From positions 1 to 64,000 of the forward strand of contig JAPXRI010000005.1 in the NCBI GenBank assembly GCA_033813635.1: a stretch of 64,000 nt of DNA, written 5' to 3'. Every line of letters begins with the position of its first letter. The stretch's first letter is position 1. The notes beneath the pieces are model-generated. The model ran no database searches. It worked only from the letters and a program-made list of their open reading frames with translations, and was not told where the DNA came from. A program made the position numbers and the translations under genes. Shown here one piece after another: positions 7,747 to 16,410 of the stretch. This stretch comes from JAPXRI01 sp033813635 (GTDB lineage Bacteria > Bacillota > Clostridia > Oscillospirales > QAMX01).

Positions 7747-8610
7747 TCAGAGCGGACGCTTTTCCGGCGCCCGCTTGGAGAGCGTCACCGTCAGAACGAC
7801 CGCGTCGTTTCTCTCGCACTGCTCCATTTCCGCCGAGAGCCCGTTCCGGTTTGCGGCGGAGACGGCGTTCTGGATTGTGTTGATCAGCAGCCGGAAGTCC
7901 CTGATCAGCCCTTTTTTGACCTGCCGCGGCTTCGGGCACGAAGGGTTCAGCAGCCGGTCGATGTATTTGTCGGTCTGGCTGACAGACAGTCTGTTCTGCG
8001 CGATGTATTCGATCGCCTCCAAAACGGCGGCGGATGATCCGAGCCTCAGCAGCGCCCGCGCGTGGCGCTCGCTCAAATGCGCTCCTCGGATTTTGGAAAC
8101 GCACTCGCCGCTCAGCTTTAAAAGCCGCAGCTTGTTTGCGACGGCGGACTGGCTTTTTCCTACGCGCCTTGCGGCCTCCTCCTGCGTCAGCCCGTAACTG
8201 TCAATCAGCCTCGCGAGCCCGGCGGCCTCCTCGAAATAATCGAGGTCGCAGCGCTGAAGATTTTCGATCAGCGACATGTACGAGGCCTTCTCGTCGTCGG
8301 CGTTGTTCAAAATGCAGGGCACATGCGTGAATCCGGCCATCGCCGAGGCGCGCAGCCTGCGTTCGCCGGCGATCAGTTGGTACTCGTCCCCGACCTTGCG
8401 CACGAGCAGCGGCGTAAGCACGCCGAACTCCTTTATGCTCTCGGAGAGCTCGCGCAGCTTGTCAAGCTCGAAAATTTTTCTCGCCTGCAGAGGGTCCGGG
8501 TGTATGTCGCGTATCGCGATATGCAGCACCTTGTCCGCCTCGGGAACGGTCTCGCTCGGAAAAACCTGTCCGCGACGAGTGGTTTTAACCTGTGCGGGAT
8601 AAGTGTTCAT
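7747..8610 (-). CDS. noc: ParB/Noc-like CTP-dependent DNA-binding protein
   Basis: A 287-residue ParB-family protein. The N-terminal CTPase domain has the GERRLRAS box (82-89) and ENLQR (116-120). A helix-turn-helix lies at about 141-165 (LTQEEAARRVGKSQSAVANKLRLL), and a C-terminal dimerisation region follows. No ParA/Soj gene is adjacent, and it lies about 3 kb from mnmE-mnmG-rsmG, the usual neighbourhood of noc. I therefore favour nucleoid occlusion protein Noc over partition ParB. The lineage may also use such proteins for other roles. It has a strong minus-strand promoter and a GGGGAG site before the ATG. I saw no clear parS or Noc-binding palindrome nearby. Confidence 0.8.
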   Translation of the reverse strand: MNTYPAQVKTTRRGQVFPSETVPEADKVLHIAIRDIHPDPLQARKIFELDKLRELSESIKEFGVLTPLLVRKVGDEYQLIAGERRLRASAMAGFTHVPCILNNADDEKASYMSLIENLQRCDLDYFEEAAGLARLIDSYGLTQEEAARRVGKSQSAVANKLRLLKLSGECVSKIRGAHLSERHARALLRLGSSAAVLEAIEYIAQNRLSVSQTDKYIDRLLNPSCPKPRQVKKGLIRDFRLLINTIQNAVSAANRNGLSAEMEQCERNDAVVLTVTLSKRAPEKRPL

Positions 8611-8650
8611 ACCGGCAGTCTCCCCTATGTATGGTATTGATTACAAAAGG

Positions 8651-8679
8651 AGTATATAATTTATTTCCGGACATGTAAA
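8651..8679 (-). promoter_or_regulatory. Promoter of the Noc/ParB gene
   Basis: On the minus strand TTTACA (8674-8679) and TATACT (8651-8656) are 17 bp apart, about 40 nt upstream of the start codon at 8610. Confidence 0.75.
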
Positions 8680-8822
8680 GCATATGTTATCGACGCAAAA
8701 TTCTGAAAATTTTAACTATTCGACTAGATACGCCATAATGCGAAAAAATCAAACAAAAAATTTTATCCGCCAAAGAAAATATCTGTAATAAAGTCAGTCC
8801 GAAAACATGCCTGGCCGCTGTT

Positions 8823-8851
8823 TTGACACCGCGTGATTTTGGTGCTAAAAT
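8823..8851 (+). promoter_or_regulatory. Promoter of the deacetylase-like gene
   Basis: TTGACA (8823-8828) and TAAAAT (8846-8851) are 17 bp apart, giving a start near 8858 and a leader of about 45 nt. The AT-rich stretch 8680-8820 between this and the divergent noc promoter holds no recognisable gene. Confidence 0.75.
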
Positions 8852-8902
8852 GGACTGCGGCGGAAAGCGTAAACAAGATTTTACCGATAAGGGGGCTCTT
8901 TT

Positions 8903-9880
8903 ATGCCGATCACACCGATATCAATCATCATAGACGACTCGACGCCGCTCGTCCACGTCTACCGCGAGCACCACGGGGGAAACCGGTGCAACCAGCTCGG
9001 CGAACCGCTGAAGGATAAAGTACCGCTCGACTTCATGTACGAGTTCTGCGGCCTAGCCCGTGACGCCGGTCTGCGCGGGAAGTTCAGCATCATCCCCATG
9101 CCCGGCTGTCTCGGGGACATTGTGCACGGGCTGCGCGGCTTTGACCGGGCGGAAGTCGAGCTCTGGCTTGACGCCGCCCGCACCAGGCTTGCGCCCGCGT
9201 TCGATTTCTGCCCCGAAATACTCACTCATCACAACGCCATCGACCTGGCCACCGGCGAGCTGCTGCCCGAAAACGAGGAACAGTGGTCGTTTAAGCAAAA
9301 CCGTTCGACGCTCGGGCCGTATATCGCGCGCGCCCTTGAGCTGCTCCGTCAGGCGGGCATTAACGCCACCGGAGTGACGAGTCCGTGGTGGTTCGGCATC
9401 GAGGTGGAAAACCACTACGCCGCGGCGATCAGCGACGCGTTTTTCTCCGTATTGGGCAAAAAGAACTGCTGGTACTTCCTGCACAACAGGACGGGCGAAA
9501 AGAACGTCCGCCCGGTAGTCTCCTTCTCGGAGGGAGACAGGCGCGTCGTTTCGGTCTCCTCCACTTTCCATGACGGCTTCTGGGGCTCGATTGACTCCGA
9601 CCGCACCGACGAGGAGTGGATCAACGGCATGGCAGATTATTATCTCACCGCAGACGGGTCCTCCGGCGCGGTTTTGGACGCGCTCGCGCTGGGCAGCCAG
9701 CCCGTTTTAATCACGCACTGGCAGTCGCTTTTCTCCAACGGCCGGCGCACCGGTCTCAGAGCCCTTCGCGTTGTTGCGGAGAGGATCAACAAATACCTCT
9801 CCGACCGCGTGGTATGGACAAACTTCACGGATTTAATGAATCAAACGCTGCAAAAAACGAAGGACGGTTCCGCGTCCTGA
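8903..9880 (+). CDS. Uncharacterised protein, possibly polysaccharide-deacetylase-like fold
   Basis: A 325-residue soluble protein without a signal peptide. The first strand SIIIDDSTPL (7-16), with paired aspartates, and a later EILTHHNAIDL segment (about 107-117), with paired histidines, resemble the D-D...H-x-x-x-H arrangement of NodB-type (CE4) deacetylases. The overall similarity is weak and the order is not fully canonical. It is a monocistronic unit with its own promoter, an AAGGGGG binding site and a terminator. I do not recognise a named family. A role in carbohydrate deacetylation or hydrolysis is only a suggestion. Confidence 0.6.
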   Translation: MPITPISIIIDDSTPLVHVYREHHGGNRCNQLGEPLKDKVPLDFMYEFCGLARDAGLRGKFSIIPMPGCLGDIVHGLRGFDRAEVELWLDAARTRLAPAFDFCPEILTHHNAIDLATGELLPENEEQWSFKQNRSTLGPYIARALELLRQAGINATGVTSPWWFGIEVENHYAAAISDAFFSVLGKKNCWYFLHNRTGEKNVRPVVSFSEGDRRVVSVSSTFHDGFWGSIDSDRTDEEWINGMADYYLTADGSSGAVLDALALGSQPVLITHWQSLFSNGRRTGLRALRVVAERINKYLSDRVVWTNFTDLMNQTLQKTKDGSAS

Positions 9881-9889
9881 CCGGCTTAA

Positions 9890-9928
9890 AAAAGAGCGGA
9901 TCCCCAGTGCCGGGGCATCCGCTCTTTT
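9890..9928. terminator. Bidirectional intrinsic terminator
   Basis: An inverted repeat of AAAAGAGCGGAT plus CCCC with GGGG and ATCCGCTCTTTT, with a single bulged C and a 6-nt loop. It lies between the convergent genes ending at 9880 and 9942. Confidence 0.85.
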
Positions 9929-9941
9929 AAAAACCACCGTA

Positions 9942-10718
9942 TTAATTTGGGCTCTTCCTTGCCCATATCACCGCTTGGCTTGTTTGATCGGTAATCGGGT
10001 TGCCGAGAAAATCTCCGGCCGCGCTCTCGATTAGAAGCCCGGCCTCGCTCAGCCAGTTGCGTATAGTGGAGAAAGACGGGAAGTGCTTCGTCACGTCCCA
10101 TTCGACGGTGGATTCCCGGCCGTCCCCGGTGACGATGCGGAGGCGCCTTTTTGATCTGTTCATCCGCGTTTCTCCGTCGTTTTGCTGGGCAAAGAGTATG
10201 TACTGTCCTTCCGTCCCCCAATCGTCTTTCCCGCTGAAAATTACGTGTTCGCCGGGATCTGACGAAGTGGGAAAGTCTGCTCTGCAGTCGCAGGACAAAA
10301 AGAGGCGGCCGTTTTCCGCCAGAGCGAAGGCCGACTTCCGGATGAGCAGGCGCTGCGCCTCCGCGTAAGGCATGTCGGCAACGATGTTGACAAGGAGGTT
10401 GCCGCCCATCACAACCACCTCGTAGCCCGTTCCCCAGTCCGCGGTGATCGCGTCGGCGGCATAGCAGACGGCGTTTTTCAGCCCCCTGATCCTCGTCCGG
10501 CATTTTTCAAGCATGGCCTCGTCCATGTCAAACCCGGTGACATCGTGCCCGGCCCGTGCGAGCGGCTCCAGTATCCGCCCTCCGCCGCAGGCGATCTCCA
10601 AAACACGCTTTGGCGCTGCCCCAATCGTCGACAGGATATACTTAACGTCGTTCGTCTGATTTTCCTGCTGCTCGTAAATATCGGCATACCAGTGCTTCCG
10701 GTAAAAATCGATATCCAA
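9942..10718 (-). CDS. Class I SAM-dependent methyltransferase
   Basis: A 258-residue Rossmann-fold methyltransferase. Motif I is VLEIACGGGRIL (39-50) and the acidic residue after strand 2 is D64 in VTGFDMDE, both needed for S-adenosylmethionine binding. The start is TTG 10718, with GGAGG 8 nt upstream. The C-terminal half resembles small-molecule methyltransferases rather than rRNA methylases, but the substrate cannot be named. It may form a minus-strand group with the small genes at 10826 and 11379, although the intergenic gap is about 107 bp. Confidence 0.8.
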   Translation of the reverse strand: MDIDFYRKHWYADIYEQQENQTNDVKYILSTIGAAPKRVLEIACGGGRILEPLARAGHDVTGFDMDEAMLEKCRTRIRGLKNAVCYAADAITADWGTGYEVVVMGGNLLVNIVADMPYAEAQRLLIRKSAFALAENGRLFLSCDCRADFPTSSDPGEHVIFSGKDDWGTEGQYILFAQQNDGETRMNRSKRRLRIVTGDGRESTVEWDVTKHFPSFSTIRNWLSEAGLLIESAAGDFLGNPITDQTSQAVIWARKSPN

Positions 10719-10825
10719 AACAAAATCCTCCTTTTTCAGCCGGAGGGCTCAAGTATCGTCGATCTCTTTCCGGTGTTTTCCATCAGAATAAGCTTTTATC
10801 GAAGCGTTGACGGGCCCTTGCCCGT

Positions 10826-11347
10826 TCAAAAATACTTGTCCGTCCACAGCTGCGCCTCGACGCAGTGGTAGGGCTCTTTTATGCTTTCCAAAAACAAATA
10901 GACGTTGTTGTCATAGGCTCTGAGGTATTCGAGCAGGGTCTGTTTTGAAAACAGGGGTTTCATATTTGACGTCTCCATCTGGGCCATGCTGTCGCCGTAA
11001 GTGAAACTGATATCGGCGTCGTCCACCGCGTCGATGCAGATTCTGACCTCTTCGCATTCGTCGAAATTCCTTTGCAGACTCTCGCAGGCTTCCAGAGCGA
11101 AATAAAACGGGTGCTGTGTTTGGGGACGTCCGCCGATGGCGACGAAGCTCTCGTACAGCCATTTCTCGACTTTCAGCCGGTATTCGTAATACGCGGGAAA
11201 GTCGGGGCCAAACCGTCTGTGGGCCCGGCACTGACTTTGTGAATACAGTTTTTCCGCCGTCTTAAAAGCTTCGGCCCTCGGCAGCTGCGTGATGCTTTTC
11301 AGCGGTTCGCTTTTCGTGTGGCGGTAGTTGACGATATAAAGCTTCAA
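10826..11347 (-). CDS. Hypothetical protein
   Basis: A 173-residue protein I do not recognise. It is soluble and mixed alpha/beta, rich in aromatic and acidic residues, with a short acidic stretch (VDDADISFTYGD). The reading frame begins with TTG 11347, preceded by GGGAG at about 11 nt; no better ATG exists near the N-terminus. Its codon usage matches its neighbours. It lies between a cupin gene and a methyltransferase gene on the same strand and may be co-expressed with them. Confidence 0.6.
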   Translation of the reverse strand: MKLYIVNYRHTKSEPLKSITQLPRAEAFKTAEKLYSQSQCRAHRRFGPDFPAYYEYRLKVEKWLYESFVAIGGRPQTQHPFYFALEACESLQRNFDECEEVRICIDAVDDADISFTYGDSMAQMETSNMKPLFSKQTLLEYLRAYDNNVYLFLESIKEPYHCVEAQLWTDKYF

Positions 11348-11378
11348 TGCAAGCTCGTCTCCCGTTCGTATTTCTCCT

Positions 11379-11693
11379 CTATTCCCCGTATACGCAGAGC
11401 CAGACGCAGCCTTCGCTTGTCCCGGCGACGCGGTGACGGCGGCCTTTTGGGATGAAGACGCCCTCTCCCGCGTTAAGGGTCACGGTTTCGGTTTCAAACG
11501 TAATTTTACCCCACCCGGCGAGGACGAACACGGTTTCGTCCTCCTTTTGGTCGTACCAGAAACCCTCGGGCGAGGAGGCGGTATTGGAGATGGTCCGAAC
11601 GACGCGCCAGCTCTTCCCGCGGGAGAGCACCGTCTCTGCCTCGAGCCCCTTTCCGGGGAGCTCGCCGATGTCGAGTAAATGAAATATTTCCAC
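11379..11693 (-). CDS. Single-domain cupin protein
   Basis: A 104-residue single cupin barrel. The second cupin motif is seen as LNAGEGVFIPKGRRHRV (about 73-89). In the first motif the usual HxH metal pair is replaced by FWYDQKEDETVFVLAGWG, a pattern seen in a cupin subfamily of unknown activity that keeps only the later histidine. It is probably a small-molecule binding or isomerising protein. It is transcribed away from mnmE, and the 115-bp gap holds both promoters. Confidence 0.8.
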   Translation of the reverse strand: MEIFHLLDIGELPGKGLEAETVLSRGKSWRVVRTISNTASSPEGFWYDQKEDETVFVLAGWGKITFETETVTLNAGEGVFIPKGRRHRVAGTSEGCVWLCVYGE

Positions 11694-11739
11694 GCATATC
11701 CCCGCCTTTATAATGGTATTTTAGCAAAATATTGTTTAA

Positions 11740-11768
11740 TTGACAAGCGCCCCGGCCCTTGTTATAAT
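11740..11768 (+). promoter_or_regulatory. Consensus promoter of mnmE
   Basis: A perfect TTGACA (11740-11745), a 17-bp spacer and a perfect TATAAT (11763-11768): a full sigma-A consensus. The start falls near 11775, about 34 nt before the GTG start codon. Confidence 0.9.
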
Positions 11769-11808
11769 AATATATTGATTTCAGTTTAACGGAAAGGGGT
11801 TTTTCAGC

Positions 11809-13179
11809 GTGGCAAACGACACAATCGCCGCGATTGCGACGCCGCCGGCCACCGGCGCGATCGGGATCATACGGCTGTCCGGGCCCGCGGCGTTTACCGT
11901 CGCGGACGCGGTTTTTAAGACCGCCGGCGGAAGGCCCCTTTCCTCGCTCCCGAAAAGGTACGCCCATCTCGGGAAAATAACGGATACGGACGGGAAAATG
12001 CTTGACTCGGCGCTCGCGCTGCTGTTCCCCGCGCCGGCGAGCTACACCGGCGAGGACTGCGCCGAGCTCCACTGCCACGGCGGCCTTACGCTTTTAAACC
12101 GGGTGCTCACCCTCTGCTTTAAAAACGGCGCGCGGGCGGCGGAGCGCGGGGAGTTTACCAAACGGGCGTTTCTGAACGGAAAGCTTGACCTGTCAGGCGC
12201 CGAGGCGGTGGCGGACCTGATCGCCGCTGAGAGCGTCGAGGGCGTAAAAAACGCTGCCGGGCAGCTCTCGGGCAGGCTGTTTTCCGGGCTCGAGCAGATT
12301 TCAAACACGCTTTTGGACATCATCGCGCATTTCACCGCCTATATCGACTATACCGACGAGGGCGTGGAGCCCCCGGATTTAAGCGGCGCGGCGCAGACCC
12401 TCAGGGACTGTGCGGACAAGCTCCGCACGCTGTCCGAGAGCTTTGCCGAGGGCAGGCTTTTCACGGAGGGGGTCCGCTGCGCGATCATCGGAAAGCCGAA
12501 CGCCGGAAAATCCTCGCTTTTAAACGCGCTCGCGGGCTTTGACCGCTCGATCGTGACCGACATAGCCGGGACTACCCGGGACACAATAGAGCAGACGGTG
12601 AAATTCGGCGGGTTGCTTCTCCGCCTCGTGGACACCGCAGGCCTCCGGGACTCGGAGGATCTCGCCGAAAGGCTCGGCGTCGAGCGCGCGGTTTCCGCCG
12701 CGGGGACGGCGGGGCTGATTCTGGCGGTGTTCGACGGCTCGCGCCCGGCCTCGGCGGAAGACGAGAAAACCGTCTCCGTCGCGCAGCAGAGCGGCTGCGA
12801 GACGATCTATATCATTAACAAATCCGACCTTCCGCGGAGTTTTTCGCCAATAGGCCTGCTCCCCGGCGAGGCGGTCGAGCTCTCCGTAAAGACCGGGGCG
12901 GGACTTGACAATCTGAAAGAGGAGATCAGAGCGCGGTTTATCTCCGGCCGCGTTACGCCGGACGGCAGCGTCGTCACAAACCGCCGCCAGGCCGACACGC
13001 TCCGGAGAGCCGCGGAGCACGCGGAAAAATCGGCCGCCGCGCTGTCCGCCGGCTTCACGCCGGACGTCGCCTGGGTGGACGCCGAGGCCGCGCTGCGGGC
13101 GGTGGGAGAGGTGACGGGCAAAACCGTTTCCGAGGAAATCCTGAACCGTGTTTTCGAGCGCTTTTGCGTCGGCAAATAG
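11809..13179 (+). CDS. mnmE: tRNA-modifying GTPase MnmE (TrmE)
   Basis: A 456-residue enzyme that, with MnmG, installs the carboxymethylaminomethyl group on U34 of certain tRNAs. The N-terminal tetrahydrofolate-binding domain begins NDTIAAIATPPATGAIGIIRLSG. The inserted G domain has GKPNAGKS (228-235), DIAGTTRDTIE, DTAGLRDSED and NKSD. The protein ends with the conserved FCVGK (452-456), whose cysteine is important for the reaction. The start is GTG 11809 after GAAAGGGG. It is the first gene of the mnmE-mnmG-mazG-rsmG set and carries a perfect consensus promoter. Confidence 0.97.
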   Translation: MANDTIAAIATPPATGAIGIIRLSGPAAFTVADAVFKTAGGRPLSSLPKRYAHLGKITDTDGKMLDSALALLFPAPASYTGEDCAELHCHGGLTLLNRVLTLCFKNGARAAERGEFTKRAFLNGKLDLSGAEAVADLIAAESVEGVKNAAGQLSGRLFSGLEQISNTLLDIIAHFTAYIDYTDEGVEPPDLSGAAQTLRDCADKLRTLSESFAEGRLFTEGVRCAIIGKPNAGKSSLLNALAGFDRSIVTDIAGTTRDTIEQTVKFGGLLLRLVDTAGLRDSEDLAERLGVERAVSAAGTAGLILAVFDGSRPASAEDEKTVSVAQQSGCETIYIINKSDLPRSFSPIGLLPGEAVELSVKTGAGLDNLKEEIRARFISGRVTPDGSVVTNRRQADTLRRAAEHAEKSAAALSAGFTPDVAWVDAEAALRAVGEVTGKTVSEEILNRVFERFCVGK

Positions 13180-13336
13180 CTGCGGGATGAAAATGGTACC
13201 TTTTTACCGCCTTTTTTCGCCCCGAAAATGCCGGTTTCGCACCCGATTTCGACCGATTTTGGACCAGATTTGGACCATATTTTCACCGTATTTTTTTAAG
13301 CGAAATGATTCCAGCCGAAAAGTGAGGCTTTTACTT

Positions 13337-15220
13337 ATGCAGTACCATGCCGGCGACTACGATGTCGCCGTAATCGGCGCCGGCCACGCCGGGATAGAGG
13401 CGGCGCTCGCCGCCGCGAGGCTCGGGGCCAAAACGATATGCTTTACAATCAATATGGACGCGGTCGGCAATATGCCCTGCAACCCGGCGATCGGCGGGCC
13501 GGGGAAGAGCCAGCTCGTCCGTGAAATTGACGCGCTCGGCGGCGAGATGGCCCGGGCGGCTGACGCCTGCTGCATCCAATACAGGATGCTGAACACAGGA
13601 AAAGGCCCCGCGGTCCGCTCTGTCCGCGCGCAGGCCGACCGCAGAAAATATCAGGCGCACACCAAGCACGTGCTCGAAAAGTGCGAAAACCTGACGCTGC
13701 GCCAGGCGGAGGTCACGGATATAAACATCGAAGACGGACGGGTTTCGTCCGTTGTGACCAACACGGGTGCCGTTTTTAACACAAAAAAAGTGATTATCGC
13801 AACCGGGACGTTTCTCGGCGGAAGAATCATTATCGGCGAGTACTCCCGCTCTACCGGGCCGGACGGCATGTTCGCGGCAGAATCGCTGACGCGCTCGCTT
13901 TTGAAACACGGCGTCGCGATCCGGCGTTTCAAGACCGGCACCCCGCCGAGAGTCAACCGCCGCACTGTGGATTTTTCCCGGGCTGAGGTCCAGCCGGGGG
14001 ACGAAACCGTGGTTCCGTTTTCCTACGCCACAAAGGTCCCGCCCGAAAACATGACGGTCTGCTACCTTATTTACACAAACGAAGAAACCCACCGGATCAT
14101 ACGGGAAAACCTGCACCGCTCGCCGCTCTATTCGGGCTTTATCAAGGGCATCGGCCCGAGGTACTGCCCGTCGATCGAGGACAAGATCGTCCGCTTTGCG
14201 GACAAGCCCCGGCACCAGCTGTTTATCGAGCCGACCGGCCTTGATACCGAGGAGATTTACATTCAGGGCTTCTCGTCCTCGCTGCCAGAGGACGTCCAGA
14301 TCCGGATGCTCCGCACGCTCCCCGGCTTTGAGAGAGCCGAGATGATGCGCCCGGCCTACGCCATCGAGTACGACTGCGTCGACCCCCTCGAGCTGAAGCC
14401 GAGCCTTGAGTTCAAAAAGATCGCCGGGCTGTACGGCGCCGGGCAGTTCAACGGCACCTCGGGCTACGAGGAGGCCGCCGCCCAGGGGCTGATGGCCGGC
14501 ATCAACGCCGCCCGGTCGGTCCAGGGAAAACCGCCGGTGGTTTTGAGCCGGGGCGAGGCCTACATCGGCGCGCTGATAGACGATCTGGTCACGAAGGGTA
14601 CAAACGAGCCCTATCGGATGATGACCTCGCGCTCGGAGTACCGCCTCTACCTCCGCCAGGACAACGCGGATATCCGGCTGGCCGAGCGGGCTAAGGAGAT
14701 CGGCCTCGCCGACGCGTCGTTTTTCGAACGCACCGAAAAAAAGTACGCGCTGATCGAAAGCGAGATTGCCCGCCTTGAAAAGACCCGCGTGTCCCCGACG
14801 GACGAACTGAACCAGCTGATTTTGTCCCGCGGGGAGCAGAAAATCGTCACAGGCATATCGCTCGCCGACCTGATGCGCCGCCCGGGCCTCGACTACCAAA
14901 CGCTTGCGCGGTTTGACCCGGACCGCCCGGAGCTCCAGCGCAGCGTCGCCGAGCAGGTGGAGATTACGCTGAAATACTCGGGGTATATCAAGCAGGAGCT
15001 TGACAGCATCGCGAGGTTTACCCAGATGGAGGACCGGCTCCTCCCGCAGGATATCGACTATCTCAGCATCCCGGTTATCCGCCTCGAAGCGAGGCAGAAG
15101 TTTGATAGAATACGCCCGCGCTCGCTGGGGCAGGCCTCCCGCATCTCGGGCGTCAGCCCGGCGGACATGACCGCGCTGATTATCTGGCTTGAGTCCCGCA
15201 GTCAGAATAAAGAAATGTGA
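13337..15220 (+). CDS. mnmG: tRNA uridine-5-carboxymethylaminomethyl modification enzyme MnmG (GidA)
   Basis: A 627-residue FAD enzyme, partner of MnmE. The FAD-binding VIGAGHAG is at 12-19, followed by the MnmG signatures CNPAIGGPGKSQLVREID and GTSGYEEAAAQGLMAGINAA. The C-terminal helical domain is complete. The frame is open further upstream to 13148, but that part is low-complexity; ATG 13337 has AGTGAGG upstream and gives the normal MnmG N-terminus. The gap from mnmE is 157 bp and unusually T-rich. Confidence 0.97.
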   Translation: MQYHAGDYDVAVIGAGHAGIEAALAAARLGAKTICFTINMDAVGNMPCNPAIGGPGKSQLVREIDALGGEMARAADACCIQYRMLNTGKGPAVRSVRAQADRRKYQAHTKHVLEKCENLTLRQAEVTDINIEDGRVSSVVTNTGAVFNTKKVIIATGTFLGGRIIIGEYSRSTGPDGMFAAESLTRSLLKHGVAIRRFKTGTPPRVNRRTVDFSRAEVQPGDETVVPFSYATKVPPENMTVCYLIYTNEETHRIIRENLHRSPLYSGFIKGIGPRYCPSIEDKIVRFADKPRHQLFIEPTGLDTEEIYIQGFSSSLPEDVQIRMLRTLPGFERAEMMRPAYAIEYDCVDPLELKPSLEFKKIAGLYGAGQFNGTSGYEEAAAQGLMAGINAARSVQGKPPVVLSRGEAYIGALIDDLVTKGTNEPYRMMTSRSEYRLYLRQDNADIRLAERAKEIGLADASFFERTEKKYALIESEIARLEKTRVSPTDELNQLILSRGEQKIVTGISLADLMRRPGLDYQTLARFDPDRPELQRSVAEQVEITLKYSGYIKQELDSIARFTQMEDRLLPQDIDYLSIPVIRLEARQKFDRIRPRSLGQASRISGVSPADMTALIIWLESRSQNKEM

Positions 15221-15230
15221 GGATGACTTG

Positions 15231-15554
15231 ATGGAAGGACATATCACAGTCAAATACCTTCAGGACTATATCAGATCGAAGGACTTCAGGCCCGAACAGA
15301 AAAAGGAGTATTTTATGAAGCTGTCCGAGGAGGTCGGCGAGCTCGCCCGCGTGATCAGACGGGGCGCGCCGGCGGCGACGGAGGACAATATCAAGGGAAC
15401 GGTCGAGGAAGAGCTCTGGGATATCATCTACTACACGCTCGCGATCGCCAACTGCTACGGCATCGACATAGAGCGATGGATCCCGGTCAAGGAAAAGATA
15501 AATAACGAAAAATACGGAAACGAGATAACATTTTGCCCGGGAGAAACGCCGTAG
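15231..15554 (+). CDS. MazG-like nucleotide pyrophosphohydrolase
   Basis: A 107-residue all-helical protein of the MazG/dUTPase-like superfamily, which hydrolyses (d)NTPs to monophosphates. The metal-binding pattern is visible: EEVGE (33-37) on one helix and EEELWDI (59-65, with E61 and D64) on the next. The start is ATG 15231 with GAGG about 8 nt upstream, only 10 bp after mnmG, so the two are probably co-transcribed. It may be a house-cleaning enzyme; the exact nucleotide is unknown. Confidence 0.8.
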   Translation: MEGHITVKYLQDYIRSKDFRPEQKKEYFMKLSEEVGELARVIRRGAPAATEDNIKGTVEEELWDIIYYTLAIANCYGIDIERWIPVKEKINNEKYGNEITFCPGETP

Positions 15555-15651
15555 ATGAGCGGACATCCTATCAGAGGGTGCTTAGATTACGGGATTCCGG
15601 ACGCTTAGCAAAAACGCCGCGCAGAAGACGCGGCGGGAACAGGGGGACTTT

Positions 15652-16395
15652 ATGGAGACCCGCGAGAAATTCGTATCGGCGCTCTCGCGCCTAGGGCTGG
15701 AAATCAAAAACGAGGGGACCTTTGAGCGCTTTGAGAAGTACGCAAACGCGCTGATCGAGAAAAATAAAGTGATGAATCTGACGGCGGTGGACGACCCCGA
15801 CGAGATTTTCATACGGCATTTCGCGGACAGCCTGGCCGCCGCGGCCGCACTGCGCGGCAGCGGCGCGGAGGCGCCGGAAAGGCTGATCGACGTCGGCTGC
15901 GGCGCGGGATTTCCCGGTCTCCCGTTGAAGCTTTTTTTCGACGACGCTTTTGAGGGCGGGTCGGAGCTTACGCTTTTGGACGCGACGGCGAAAAAAATCG
16001 CGTTTTTGGAGGAGCTCTGCGCACACCTCGGGATAAAAAACGTTAAATGTATAGCGGGCCGGGCGGAAGAGCTCGCCTCCGATAAGAATCACAGGGAGCG
16101 CTACGACCTGGCGGTCTCCCGCGCCGTCGCGAGCCTCAATATGCTCTCCGAGCTCTGCCTGCCCTTTGTCCGGTTAAACGGGCTGTTCGCGCCGCATAAG
16201 AGCGGTAAGGCCGCGGACGAGATCTCCGTCGCGGCTAAGGCGCTGACAGCGCTCGGCGCGAATCTCAGTAAAACCCACCCCTATTCGCTGGGCGAGGGCC
16301 AGCCAGAGATGCTGATACTGCTGATAAAAAAGGACAGGCCGACGCCGCCGCAATACCCGAGAGCGTTCACAAGGATAAAAAACAAACCACTGTAA
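15652..16395 (+). CDS. rsmG: 16S rRNA (guanine527-N7)-methyltransferase RsmG (GidB)
   Basis: A 247-residue class I methyltransferase that makes m7G527 in the 530 loop of 16S rRNA. Motif I is DVGCGAGFPGL (80-90), and the preceding MNLTAVDDPDEIFIRHFADSL is the family signature. The ATG follows a GGGGG binding site. It is in its usual place after mnmE and mnmG. Loss of this protein is known in other bacteria to give low-level streptomycin resistance. Confidence 0.96.
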   Translation: METREKFVSALSRLGLEIKNEGTFERFEKYANALIEKNKVMNLTAVDDPDEIFIRHFADSLAAAAALRGSGAEAPERLIDVGCGAGFPGLPLKLFFDDAFEGGSELTLLDATAKKIAFLEELCAHLGIKNVKCIAGRAEELASDKNHRERYDLAVSRAVASLNMLSELCLPFVRLNGLFAPHKSGKAADEISVAAKALTALGANLSKTHPYSLGEGQPEMLILLIKKDRPTPPQYPRAFTRIKNKPL

Positions 16396-16410
16396 AGCCG
16401 GTGTAAACCT

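Noticed and set aside
13331..15253. A 640-codon open frame on the minus strand opposite mnmG
   Set aside because: It is a mirror of the GC-rich mnmG codons; the protein is rich in Arg/Ala/Gly/His without any family motif, and mnmG is certain.
15555..15608. A 17-codon frame between the MazG-like gene and rsmG
   Set aside because: It has no ribosome binding site and directly follows a stop codon by chance; no leader features are seen.
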